A stretch of 16,750 nt of DNA from Nitrosotalea sp. (GTDB lineage Archaea; Thermoproteota; Nitrososphaeria; Nitrososphaerales; Nitrosopumilaceae), in the NCBI GenBank assembly GCA_023252335.1, contig JAJPEA010000027.1, positions 1-16,750 of the forward strand. Direction: 5' to 3'. Below, in pieces: positions 7,293 to 14,208 of the stretch. Both the position numbers and the translations under genes were made by a program. Positions within the stretch are counted from its first letter, which is position 1. Each line of letters begins with the position of its first letter. Under the pieces are notes generated by a model that had not been told where the DNA came from, did not search any database, and saw nothing but the letters and a program-made list of their open reading frames with translations.

Positions 7293-7317
7293 TCTTATCT
7301 CATAAGACATAATAAGG
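7293..7317 (+). promoter_or_regulatory. Thermosome promoter region with inverted repeat
   Basis: A perfect inverted repeat, TCTTAT-CTC-ATAAGA (7293-7307), is followed immediately by an AT-rich CATAATAAGG (7308-7317), centred about 26 bases before the thermosome ATG at 7339. A palindrome abutting the TATA region is where an archaeal repressor would sit. Chaperonin genes are often stress regulated, so a stress operator is a reasonable but unproven reading. Confidence 0.35.
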
Positions 7318-7338
7318 GAAAATTGACCTCTTGCAAAT

Positions 7339-9036
7339 ATGTCGATTCAATCATCTGCTGGTGGAATACCAGTTGTTATTCTAAAGGACGGTGCTCAACA
7401 GACCAAGGGTCGTGATGCACAGAAAAACAATATTGCAGCAGCCAAACTAATTGCTGAAATCGTTCACTCTAGTCTTGGTCCTCGTGGAATGGACAAGATG
7501 CTTGTTGATTCTCTAGGCGATGTTACAATTACAAATGACGGTGCTACTATTCTCAAAGAAATTGATGTTCAACATCCAGCTGCAAAAATGCTAGTTGAAA
7601 TCTCAAAAGCAACTGATAATGAAGTAGGCGATGGAACAACATCTGCCGTAGTCCTAGCAGGCGGATTATTGGAAAATGCTGAAGCTTTGATTTTGCAAGA
7701 TGTACACCCAACAATTATTGTTGATGGTTATAGAAAGGCAGCCCAAAAGGCAGTAGAACTCTTGGAGAAGATTGCAGACAAGGTTTCTGCAACTGATAAA
7801 GACGTACTTGAGAGAATCGCAAGAACATCAATGCAGACAAAACTTGTTCGAAGAGATTCTGCTAATCTAGCAGACATGATTGTAAAATCTGTAATTGCAG
7901 TAGCTGATAGAAAAGAAGATGGTTATCTAGTTGACATTGATGATATCAAAGTAGAAAAGAAAGCAGGCGGTTCTATCAAGGACTGTGCAATTATCAAAGG
8001 TATAGTACTTGACAAGGAAGTTGTTCATAGTGGAATGCCAAAGAAAATCGACAATGCAAAGATTGCTCTAGTCAATAATGCACTTGAGATTGACAAGACA
8101 GAGTTTGATGCAAAGATAAACATCACAAACCCACAACAAATGAAATCATTCCTAGATGAAGAACAAAAAATAATCAAAAACATGGTAGACAAGGTAATTG
8201 CTTCTGGTGCAAATGTTCTGCTCTGCCAAAAGGGAATTGATGACATGGCACAGCACTATCTTGCAAAGGCTGGAATACTTACAGTAAGAAGAATAAAAGA
8301 AAGTGATATGACAAAACTTGCAAAAGCAACAGGTGCAAGAATTATCAGTAATTTCGATGACTTGTTTGAAAAAGACCTCGGCTCTGCTGAACTAGTAGAG
8401 GAAAGAAAAGTAGAGACTGACAGATGGGTCTTTGTTGAAGGCTGCAAACATCCCAAGGCAGTTACACTTCTTCTAAGAGGCGGTTCTCAGAGAGTAGTCG
8501 ATGAGGTAGAAAGATCAGTCCACGATGCATTAATGGTTGTAAAAGATGTAATGGAAAAACCATTGATAGTAGCAGGTGGCGGTGCACCAGAAACTTATGC
8601 TGCAACAAAGCTACGTGAATGGGCAAAGACACTTGAAGGCAGAGAACAACTCGCAGTAGAAAAATTTGCAGACTCTTTAGAAATAATCCCAATTACACTT
8701 GCAGAGAATGCAGGAATGGATCCAATTGATACATTGGCATCATTGCGCTCAAAGCAACTCAAAGGAAACAAGTGGACTGGTATTGATGTTATGAAAGCCC
8801 AAGTTGCTAGCATGCACGCTAGTGACATCTTTGAACCATTATCTGTCAAGATCCAAATAATCACATGTGCAACAGAAGCAGCATCCATGATACTAAGAAT
8901 CGATGATGTTATTGCAACTGCAAAATCTGCAGGACCACCGCCAGGAGCTGAAGGCATGGGAGGTATGGGTGGAATGGGCGGTATGGGAGGCATGGGCGGA
9001 ATGGGTGGTATGGGTATGCCACCTATGGATATGTAA
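7339..9036 (+). CDS. thsA: Thermosome subunit (group II chaperonin)
   Basis: This is a subunit of the archaeal cytosolic chaperonin, an ATP-driven double-ring folding chamber related to eukaryotic CCT. The 565-residue product is full length. The N-terminal equatorial motifs are LGPRGMDKM (46-54), TNDGATILKE (65-74) and the ATP-binding GDGTTSAVVLAGGLL (97-111). The apical and intermediate region contains GGSIKDCAIIKGIVLDKEVVH-type sequence, and the second equatorial part has RGGSQRVVDEVERSVHDAL followed by VAGGGAPE. The C-terminus (about 539-565) is a run of Gly-Gly-Met triplets ending MPPMDM, which would project into the cavity. The ATG at 7339 fits the promoter spacing. Thaumarchaea usually have more than one thermosome gene, so the A/B paralogue label is uncertain; the family call is not. 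Confidence 0.96.
   Translation: MSIQSSAGGIPVVILKDGAQQTKGRDAQKNNIAAAKLIAEIVHSSLGPRGMDKMLVDSLGDVTITNDGATILKEIDVQHPAAKMLVEISKATDNEVGDGTTSAVVLAGGLLENAEALILQDVHPTIIVDGYRKAAQKAVELLEKIADKVSATDKDVLERIARTSMQTKLVRRDSANLADMIVKSVIAVADRKEDGYLVDIDDIKVEKKAGGSIKDCAIIKGIVLDKEVVHSGMPKKIDNAKIALVNNALEIDKTEFDAKINITNPQQMKSFLDEEQKIIKNMVDKVIASGANVLLCQKGIDDMAQHYLAKAGILTVRRIKESDMTKLAKATGARIISNFDDLFEKDLGSAELVEERKVETDRWVFVEGCKHPKAVTLLLRGGSQRVVDEVERSVHDALMVVKDVMEKPLIVAGGGAPETYAATKLREWAKTLEGREQLAVEKFADSLEIIPITLAENAGMDPIDTLASLRSKQLKGNKWTGIDVMKAQVASMHASDIFEPLSVKIQIITCATEAASMILRIDDVIATAKSAGPPPGAEGMGGMGGMGGMGGMGGMGGMGMPPMDM
8953..9033 (+). repeat. Gly-Gly-Met coding repeat at the thermosome C-terminus
   Basis: About seven tandem nine-base units encode GGM triplets (residues about 539-558), then GMPPMDM. 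Third-position changes between units (ggt, gga, ggc) suggest selection on the protein rather than recent slippage. Confidence 0.8.
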
Positions 9037-9058
9037 AAGTCCAGTTTCGCTCTCAAAG

Positions 9059-9064
9059 TTTATT
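9059..9064 (+). promoter_or_regulatory. TATA-like box for the small membrane protein gene
   Basis: TTTATT is centred 26 bases before the ATG at 9088, within the short gap after the thermosome stop. It supports an independent leaderless transcript and argues against the TTG start at 9064. Confidence 0.35.
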
Positions 9065-9087
9065 TGACTAATCTAGATAGGAACTCT

Positions 9088-9366
9088 ATGCAACTAGGTG
9101 CAACCAAAATTCTAACTGGCGCAAGATACATCTATCTTGTAGCATTCTTTGCATTGCTTTCCGGAATGTTCTATCCTGTAATCACTCACAGTAGCTGGGA
9201 TCTAGTAATCTCTGGTACTCTGATCTTGTTTGTAGGTCTTGCAGGAACTGTTTCTATGTACAAAGCAACCACTGCTGAAAGACACAAGAAAGCCTGGCTC
9301 ATTATCGGTCTGGCTATTACTTCACTTGCATTGTTCCTTGTGTACGGTGCAATAGGAAAAATCTAG
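9088..9366 (+). CDS. Small three-helix membrane protein, function unknown
   Basis: I take the ATG at 9088 (92 residues). The in-frame TTG at 9064 would add eight residues but overlaps the likely TATA box. Three hydrophobic helices are visible: about 13-33 (ARYIYLVAFFALLSGMFYPVI), about 38-57 (LVISGTLILFVGLAGTVSMY) and about 70-90 (WLIIGLAITSLALFLVYGAI). A short basic loop (KATTAERHKK) lies between helices two and three and is probably cytoplasmic. There are no catalytic motifs. It lies 51 bases after the thermosome gene on the same strand and converges on glnA with about 31 bases between stops. I do not recognise the family. Confidence 0.7.
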   Translation: MQLGATKILTGARYIYLVAFFALLSGMFYPVITHSSWDLVISGTLILFVGLAGTVSMYKATTAERHKKAWLIIGLAITSLALFLVYGAIGKI

Positions 9367-9397
9367 AGTACACAATTAGATATTTATCAAAAATTTT

Positions 9398-10858
9398 CTA
9401 GATATCAAAATAAAGATAGAACTCGTGTGGATGAGGTCTTATTGAAACCTCATGATCATCTGCTCTTTCTATCTCAATTAGTTTATCAATTGTATCATTT
9501 GCAAATATTGGTGCAAGGAATTTTCTGTCACTTTCTAATTCATCAAGTGCCTCTCCCAAAGTTGCAGGCAGGTCCTTGATTCCTTTTGCAATCCTCTGAG
9601 CTTTTGTCATCTTGTAAATATCTTCATAAACTGCGTCTCCAGGATCCATCTTCTTTTTAACTCCGTCTAATCCTGCTGCTTGAACTGCTGCAAATACTAG
9701 ATATGGATTTGATGACGGATCAGGTGCTCGAAATTCAATTCTCTTAATCTTGGAATATTTTTCTCCCTTGAAATGGGCAGGAATTCTAATTATTGCTGAT
9801 CTGTTGCTTGGGCTCCATGCAATATACACTGGTGCCTCATAACCTGGAACTAACCTATGGTAAGAATTTGTAGTGGGTGCAACAATTGCAGACAATGCCC
9901 TTGCATGATTCATAATTCCTCCGCAATAGTATCTTGCAATTTGACTAATTTCCTCCTTGTCGTCTTTGTCATAGAATATGTTCTTGTCGCCTTTCCATAA
10001 ACTGACGTTTGTGTGCATTCCAGAACCTGCGTCCATTGAAATTGGTTTTGGCATCATGGTTGCAACTTTATCATGTTTTTTGGCAATGTTTCTTATGACA
10101 TACTTGTATGTCTGTGCTCCATCAGCAGCATTTGTCAGATTATCATATCGAATATCAATCTCACACTGTCCTGCTGTTGCTACCTCGTGGTGATGGTTAT
10201 CACATAAAATTCCAAAATATTCGTTCAAACACTCGACACAATCATTTCTAAATTCTGTCAAAGTGTCAGCTGGTGTGCTTGGATAGTATCCTTTCTTTAA
10301 TGCCATTGGATATCCCTTGCCCTCTTGGTTCCAAGGAGCCTCTTTGGATTCTATTGAATATGACTGACCTTTGTATGGAGTGAGAACATCCCAAGTAATT
10401 TTATCAAATACAAAGAATTCTACTTCTGGACCCCAGTAGCTATTGTCAAATCCTTGAGTCTGTAGGTATTTTTCTGCCTTTTGCGCAATGCCTCTTGGGT
10501 CTGATTCTGATCTGCCCTTGTTCTTACCCCAGTATACATCACAAATCAATCTAGCAGTCTTTGCAGTTGGCATCCATGGAATTATTGCAAAAGTGGTGGG
10601 ATCTGGTTTTAGGATCATATCTGAATCCTCAATTGATGCAAATCCTACGATTGAAGAACCATCAAGTTTTGGCAGACCATCTTGCATTTGTTGTGGAGTA
10701 AACAGGTTTGCAGAAATTGTAGTGTGATGGAATCTTCCTCTAAGACCTGTAAATTGTAAATCGATAAATTTTATCTGATCATGCTTTATTTTTGAGAAAA
10801 CATCTTCTGCAGAATAGGAAACTGGTACTGGTTCCCCACCAATCACTTTATATGGCAA
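9398..10858 (-). CDS. glnA: Glutamine synthetase (type I)
   Basis: The enzyme makes glutamine from glutamate, ammonia and ATP, the main ammonium-assimilation step. The frame opens at a TTG at 10882 (494 residues). I favour the TTG at 10858 (486 residues, starting LPYKVIGGEPVPV) because GGTG lies five bases before it and the best TATA box (10894-10902) would start transcription near 10872, downstream of the longer start; a GTG at 10846 is also possible. Motifs are WGPEVEFFVFD (metal-binding Glu residues), DNHHHEVATAGQCEID, AGSGMHTNVSLW, NSYHRLVPGYEAPV and RIEFRAPDPSSNPYL. The region equivalent to the bacterial adenylylation loop keeps a Tyr (DIYKMTKAQ) but not the DLPPEE context. A T5 run on the minus strand (9389-9393), just past the stop, may terminate transcription. 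Confidence 0.95.
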   Translation of the reverse strand: MPYKVIGGEPVPVSYSAEDVFSKIKHDQIKFIDLQFTGLRGRFHHTTISANLFTPQQMQDGLPKLDGSSIVGFASIEDSDMILKPDPTTFAIIPWMPTAKTARLICDVYWGKNKGRSESDPRGIAQKAEKYLQTQGFDNSYWGPEVEFFVFDKITWDVLTPYKGQSYSIESKEAPWNQEGKGYPMALKKGYYPSTPADTLTEFRNDCVECLNEYFGILCDNHHHEVATAGQCEIDIRYDNLTNAADGAQTYKYVIRNIAKKHDKVATMMPKPISMDAGSGMHTNVSLWKGDKNIFYDKDDKEEISQIARYYCGGIMNHARALSAIVAPTTNSYHRLVPGYEAPVYIAWSPSNRSAIIRIPAHFKGEKYSKIKRIEFRAPDPSSNPYLVFAAVQAAGLDGVKKKMDPGDAVYEDIYKMTKAQRIAKGIKDLPATLGEALDELESDRKFLAPIFANDTIDKLIEIERADDHEVSIRPHPHEFYLYFDI

Positions 10859-10890
10859 TTTTGCACCTTGATCATAACACAAAGAGGTCT

Positions 10891-10902
10891 ATGATTTAAG
10901 TA
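10891..10902. promoter_or_regulatory. Shared AT-rich promoter segment between glnA and the GINS gene
   Basis: ATGATTTAAGTA carries TACTTAAAT on the minus strand, about 26 bases before a glnA transcription start near 10872. On the plus strand, TATGATTTAAG lies 20-27 bases before the GINS ATG at 10918. The two divergent promoters appear to overlap, so the genes could compete for TBP binding. Confidence 0.3.
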
Positions 10903-10917
10903 TTGTTGGATATGGAA

Positions 10918-11475
10918 ATGTCAGAAACAAAAAAAATTGATTTAAATTTATTGTATGCTATTCTTCTTCGCGAAGTAGAAAACGATACGGTTCAGGAGGT
11001 AGATCCTAACTTGTATCATAACATTGCAGAATTCCTTGGAAACATAAAAAACCATGATTATGATGGAGTCGAATCCAAGATTACTGAATCGCTTGTCAAA
11101 ATGATAACCGAGATGACTTCGATTCTTTTGAAGATAAGAATTGAAAAGGCAACATCACTAGATGAAATTGATTATACTAATCTTCTTGACGAAGAGAGAT
11201 TCATCTTAGATTCTGAGGATGAGCTGCGACAAAGAAAGGAAACCATTCTCTCTGCTACACTCAATGGAAGACTGAAACTTTTAGAGACTGTGGGTGAAAA
11301 CCACAGAGCAAGATCAATTGTGGTTAGGTTTCTCAAGCCAATAGACCAGATAATGGGCACTGATCTCCAGTCCTATGGACCGTTTGATGCAGAAGATGTT
11401 GCTACACTACCCTTTGAGAATGCACGCTCATTGATTGGAAAGAAAGTGGCAATAAAGGTAAGCTGGGAAGACTAG
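10918..11475 (+). CDS. GINS complex subunit, Gins51 (Sld5/Psf1-like) type
   Basis: GINS is part of the archaeal replicative CMG-like helicase with MCM and GAN/Cdc45, and bridges helicase, primase and polymerase. From the ATG at 10918 the product is 185 residues; earlier starts at 10912 (ATG) and 10903 (TTG) exist. The N-terminal helical A domain includes LLYAILLREVENDTVQEVDPNLYHNIAEFL. An ITEMTSILLKIRIEKA helix matches the family's R..Ki block. The C-terminal B domain (from about 129) has the diagnostic pattern IVVRFLKPIDQIMG, YGPFDAEDVATLP, then NARSLIGKKVAIKV. A-then-B domain order is the Gins51/Gins15 arrangement rather than Gins23. A polymerase D subunit is encoded a few genes away. The family call rests on pattern recognition but is strong in the B domain. 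Confidence 0.85.
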   Translation: MSETKKIDLNLLYAILLREVENDTVQEVDPNLYHNIAEFLGNIKNHDYDGVESKITESLVKMITEMTSILLKIRIEKATSLDEIDYTNLLDEERFILDSEDELRQRKETILSATLNGRLKLLETVGENHRARSIVVRFLKPIDQIMGTDLQSYGPFDAEDVATLPFENARSLIGKKVAIKVSWED

Positions 11476-11505
11476 AAATTAGACAACTGGTATTGTGATG
11501 TATCT

Positions 11506-11778
11506 ATGCACAATGGAATAGATCTTGATGTCTATTTTGAAATCATACTGTATCCAGTTGCTGGGTTGTTTATCATAGAAATGGTCTGCAGACTGGCCAA
11601 GATTAGAAACTGGGCAAAACTCTTGACCCAGGCAGTAATGTGTGTGGGGTTTGGTGTGGCATATCTTACAATGCAAGTTGCTCATTGGCTGACAGCTGGT
11701 GTATTGCTTGCACTTGCAATAGCTCTGTTTTACCAGGCAAGACTCTCAAAGCTTGATCCGCAAAAAGCACTGTACTAG
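11506..11778 (+). CDS. Small multi-helix membrane protein, function unknown
   Basis: The 90-residue product starts MHNGIDLDVYFEIILYPVAG. Three hydrophobic helices are likely: about 10-28 (YFEIILYPVAGLFIIEMV), about 40-57 (LTQAVMCVGFGVAYLTMQ) and about 60-78 (HWLTAGVLLALAIALFYQ). A basic loop (CRLAKIRNWAK) separates helices one and two, and the tail is charged. No enzymatic motif is visible. It starts 30 bases after the GINS stop, so co-transcription is possible. Its TAG stop is interlocked with that of the convergent AN1 gene at a shared CTAG. I do not recognise the family. Confidence 0.7.
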   Translation: MHNGIDLDVYFEIILYPVAGLFIIEMVCRLAKIRNWAKLLTQAVMCVGFGVAYLTMQVAHWLTAGVLLALAIALFYQARLSKLDPQKALY

Positions 11779-11999
11779 CCGAACCTTCCAAAAATTCGCT
11801 TGATGAAACTTTGTCTACCAATCCCCTTTGTTCTTTGGATCTTTTTTTCTCCAAATTTCTTTGCTCTGATTTGAAATAGTTTTACACAACGATGTGACTC
11901 GGGTAGCCTGTGCTCTGCACAAAACTTGTCATTGCAATAATTGCACTCAAAAGGCAAATCTTGTGTTTGTCCACAATATGCACAGTCAAATTGTTCCAT
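11775..11999 (-). CDS. AN1-type zinc finger protein
   Basis: The product is 74 residues. The first half is a complete AN1 zinc finger: C6-x2-C9-x9-C19-x2-C22-x4-C27-x2-H30-x5-H36-x-C38, with the usual FCAEHRLPESHRC core. The second half (39-74) is a strongly basic tail (KLFQIRAKKFGEKK, then FIKRIFGRFG) that could bind nucleic acid or the membrane surface. In eukaryotes AN1 fingers occur in ubiquitin- and stress-related proteins; the role of archaeal versions is not settled. A TATA-like CTAATTTAGG (12019-12028) lies about 24 bases before the ATG, supporting the start. The family call is very secure; the role is unknown. Confidence 0.88.
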   Translation of the reverse strand: MEQFDCAYCGQTQDLPFECNYCNDKFCAEHRLPESHRCVKLFQIRAKKFGEKKIQRTKGIGRQSFIKRIFGRFG

Positions 12000-12018
12000 A
12001 ATTGTAATTAATTGAGAT

Positions 12019-12028
12019 CCTAAATTAG
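12019..12028 (-). promoter_or_regulatory. TATA-like box for the AN1 gene
   Basis: On the minus strand the sequence is CTAATTTAGG, centred about 24-25 bases before the ATG at 11999. Confidence 0.35.
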
Positions 12029-12047
12029 TGTTAGTGAGAAAAAGTAC

Positions 12048-12057
12048 TTTATAATTA
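12048..12057 (+). promoter_or_regulatory. TATA-like box for the SDR-flavoprotein operon
   Basis: TTTATAATTA would place the transcription start near 12078, leaving a leader of about 27 bases before the ATG at 12105. GTGATG at 12083-12088 lies in that leader, but too far from the ATG for a standard ribosome binding site. Confidence 0.35.
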
Positions 12058-12104
12058 ACAAAACTTATTTACGCAAGACAGCGTGATGAAAAATAGTTTT
12101 CAGT

Positions 12105-12845
12105 ATGATAAAAGACCAAGTAGCAATAGTAACAGGCGCTAGTAGTGGAATAGGGTATGCAACTGCCATTGCAATAGCAAAGGCTGGTGGAAAGGTTGCA
12201 ATTGGTGCCAGAAGAGTTGACAAATTAGAACAGCTCAAAAAAGATATTGAAAAAATTGGTGGAGAATGTATTGTTGTATCATGTGATGTAACAAAGCGCA
12301 GTGATTGTGAAAATTTAGTTAATTCTGCAGTAAAAAAATGGAATAGAGTAGATATTTTGGTAAATAACGCAGGATTGATGCCCTTGAGTTTTGTAAAAAA
12401 CCTCAAAATAGATGAATGGGAACAAATGATTGACGTAAACATCAAAGGAGTAATGTATTGTACTGCAGCAGCAATTCCTCACATGCTCGCGCAAAAATCT
12501 GGTCATATTGTAATCATTTCATCGATTGCAGGAAGAGTTGTCTTTCCTGCAGGAAGTGTCTATTGTGCAACTAAATTTGCAGTACGGGCTTTTAGTGAGG
12601 GACTCAGACAAGAGCTATCTGTTAGAAACAATATTCGAGTTACAACAATAGAACCTGGAATAGTAGATACTGAACTTACAAATACCATTACTGACAAATC
12701 ACTTGAAGCATTTGTGATACACTCAAAGACAATCCAGTCTCTCAAGGCAGAAGATATTGCAAATTCCATAATCTTTGCACTCCAGTCTCCGTCTCACATG
12801 AATGTAAATGAAATTACAATTAGGCCAACTACACAAGAAAAATAA
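12105..12845 (+). CDS. Short-chain dehydrogenase/reductase (classical SDR)
   Basis: This is an NAD(P)-dependent oxidoreductase of 246 residues, the normal size for classical SDRs. The cofactor motif TGASSGIG lies at 10-17. Basic residues after strand two (ARR, 35-37) suggest a preference for NADP(H). NNAG is at 87-90. The catalytic set is Asn112, Ser140 (in IISSIAG), Tyr153 and Lys157 (in YCATK). The PGIVDTE segment (184-190) follows the active site as usual. The substrate cannot be told from sequence; relatives include 3-oxoacyl and sugar/alcohol dehydrogenases. It is followed after 15 bases by a flavoprotein gene on the same strand, so the two probably form one transcript and may act in one redox pathway. 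Confidence 0.93.
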   Translation: MIKDQVAIVTGASSGIGYATAIAIAKAGGKVAIGARRVDKLEQLKKDIEKIGGECIVVSCDVTKRSDCENLVNSAVKKWNRVDILVNNAGLMPLSFVKNLKIDEWEQMIDVNIKGVMYCTAAAIPHMLAQKSGHIVIISSIAGRVVFPAGSVYCATKFAVRAFSEGLRQELSVRNNIRVTTIEPGIVDTELTNTITDKSLEAFVIHSKTIQSLKAEDIANSIIFALQSPSHMNVNEITIRPTTQEK

Positions 12846-12860
12846 ATTCTACACCTTGCC

Positions 12861-14003
12861 ATGAGACCAACAAACATTGTAATTTTAGGTGGAGGCTTTG
12901 GGGGTCTTGCAGCTGCAAATGAACTTCGAGATAATCTTACACAAGATACACGGATCACAGTAATTGACAAAAAAGACTGGTTCATGATGGACCTAGTCAA
13001 GTTATGGATAATCAACGGAACAAGACAGTTTGAATCTTCCAAGAGACCACTTGAAAATATTATCAAGAAAGGTATTGAATTTGTAAATGAAGACATACTA
13101 AAGATAGATCCTGTCAACAAGTCTGTTCGAACAAAGTATAGACAATTTCATTATGACTATCTGATAATAGCACTAGGTGTAGAGCTTGCACCAGAACAAA
13201 TTCCAGGTCTGAAGGAAAATGGTTTTGTACTTTATGACATTAACGATGTTCCAAAAATCAGAGACACACTACGACAGGTCAAGTCAGGCAAGATTGCAAT
13301 GGCAATCACTGGTCTTCCATACAAATGTCCCCCTGCACCATTTGAGGCAGCACTTTTGATTAGATCTGTACTTGAGGAGACAGGTGCAAGCGATTCTGTC
13401 CAGATGGATTTCTACAGTCCAACTCCAATAACACTTCCTGCAGGAGGCCCCCAAGTGAGTGAAGAAATATTTCAAATTCTAAAATCAAAAAAGATAGAGT
13501 TTCACGGAAACCACAAAACTATTGCAGTAGAACCAAACAAAATAAAATTTGAAAATGGTGAGACAAGTTTTGATATTTTGATTTCTGTTCCTCCCCACAA
13601 GGTTCCTTCAGTTGTAATAGACGCAGGTTTTGCAGAAAATGGCAAGTTTGTTCTAGTGGATAAAACCTGCAAGACAAAACATGAGCATGTCTATGCAATA
13701 GGGGATGTAAACCAAATAATGGTGACAGACAAGATAGCAGTACCCAAGGCAGGAATTTTTGCTGAAGCCGAGGGAATAACTGTTGCCAAAAATATTATTG
13801 CAGAGATAAAAAATGAGTTTGGAAATACAGTCTTTGATGGAAAAGGTGGATGTTTTCTTGAAACTGGCAAGGGAACTGCAGGATATCTTCAGGTTGACAT
13901 GTTTGCAACACCAGATCCTCTGACTCAACTAAAATCTTCGTCAACAGAACACTTTGCAGAAAAAGAAAAGTTTGAGCAAGAAAGACTGAAAAAATGGCTC
14001 TAG
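12861..14003 (+). CDS. FAD-dependent NAD(P)/disulfide-type oxidoreductase, sulfide:quinone reductase-like
   Basis: The product is 380 residues. It has an N-terminal FAD-binding Rossmann motif, VILGGGFGGLAAANEL (7-22), with Asp36 ending strand two (TVIDKKDW), the YDYLIIALGVE motif (98-108), and a second FAD contact, VYAIGDVNQI (277-286). Cys156 (in YKCPPAPFEAALL) and Cys331 (in GGCFLETG) are placed like the paired redox cysteines of sulfide:quinone reductase and flavocytochrome c sulfide dehydrogenase. A third Cys, C270, lies before the GD motif. The C-terminal region after 335 lacks an obvious long hydrophobic helix but is amphipathic enough for peripheral membrane contact. Sulfide oxidation is not proven; a type II NADH dehydrogenase-like or other quinone-reducing role is the alternative. 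It is the second gene of the SDR operon. Confidence 0.82.
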   Translation: MRPTNIVILGGGFGGLAAANELRDNLTQDTRITVIDKKDWFMMDLVKLWIINGTRQFESSKRPLENIIKKGIEFVNEDILKIDPVNKSVRTKYRQFHYDYLIIALGVELAPEQIPGLKENGFVLYDINDVPKIRDTLRQVKSGKIAMAITGLPYKCPPAPFEAALLIRSVLEETGASDSVQMDFYSPTPITLPAGGPQVSEEIFQILKSKKIEFHGNHKTIAVEPNKIKFENGETSFDILISVPPHKVPSVVIDAGFAENGKFVLVDKTCKTKHEHVYAIGDVNQIMVTDKIAVPKAGIFAEAEGITVAKNIIAEIKNEFGNTVFDGKGGCFLETGKGTAGYLQVDMFATPDPLTQLKSSSTEHFAEKEKFEQERLKKWL

Positions 14004-14039
14004 ATTTTCAAACACAAATTTCTTGGCATCAATTCAATA

Positions 14040-14050
14040 CTATAACTTAA
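14040..14050 (+). promoter_or_regulatory. TATA box of tRNA-Pro
   Basis: CTATAACTTAA is centred about 33 bases before the mature tRNA 5' end, which would give a short 5' leader of roughly seven bases. Confidence 0.45.
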
Positions 14051-14077
14051 TAATTTCAATACTAGTCAGCACCTTGA

Positions 14078-14154
14078 GGGGCCGTAGTCTAGCTTGGTAT
14101 GATGCTAGCCTGGGGTGCTAGAGGTCGCCGGTTCAAGTCCGGCCGGCCCCACCA
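14078..14154 (+). tRNA. tRNA-Pro (GGG)
   Basis: A complete cloverleaf can be folded by hand. The acceptor stem GGGGCCG pairs fully with CGGCCCC. A weak D-stem is followed by a perfect anticodon stem, CTAGC/GCTAG, around the loop CTGGGGT, giving anticodon GGG (14112-14114) for proline codon CCC (and CCU by wobble). The variable loop is five bases, and the T-stem GCCGG/CCGGC encloses TTCAAGT. Discriminator A14151 is followed by an encoded CCA (14152-14154). No intron is present. Confidence 0.95.
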
Positions 14155-14208
14155 TATGAGATATAGTTAAGACTAGATTTTGCATAGATACATCAAGACA
14201 GGCAATTC

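Noticed and set aside
8595..9056. Minus-strand 153-residue Pro/Ile-rich ORF
   Set aside because: It is the antisense of the thermosome C-terminal region; its Pro-Pro-Ile repeats are the reverse complement of the Gly-Gly-Met codons.
9978..10193. Plus-strand ORF inside glnA
   Set aside because: It lies fully within glnA, has no promoter, and glnA is conserved across this stretch.
12065..12445. Minus-strand 126-residue Ser/Phe-rich ORF
   Set aside because: It overlaps the SDR cofactor-binding domain antisense and shows no domain of its own.
13653..13928. Minus-strand Cys-rich ORF
   Set aside because: It is antisense to the conserved GD and C331 region of the flavoprotein; the cysteines come from reverse-complemented Ala and Thr codons.
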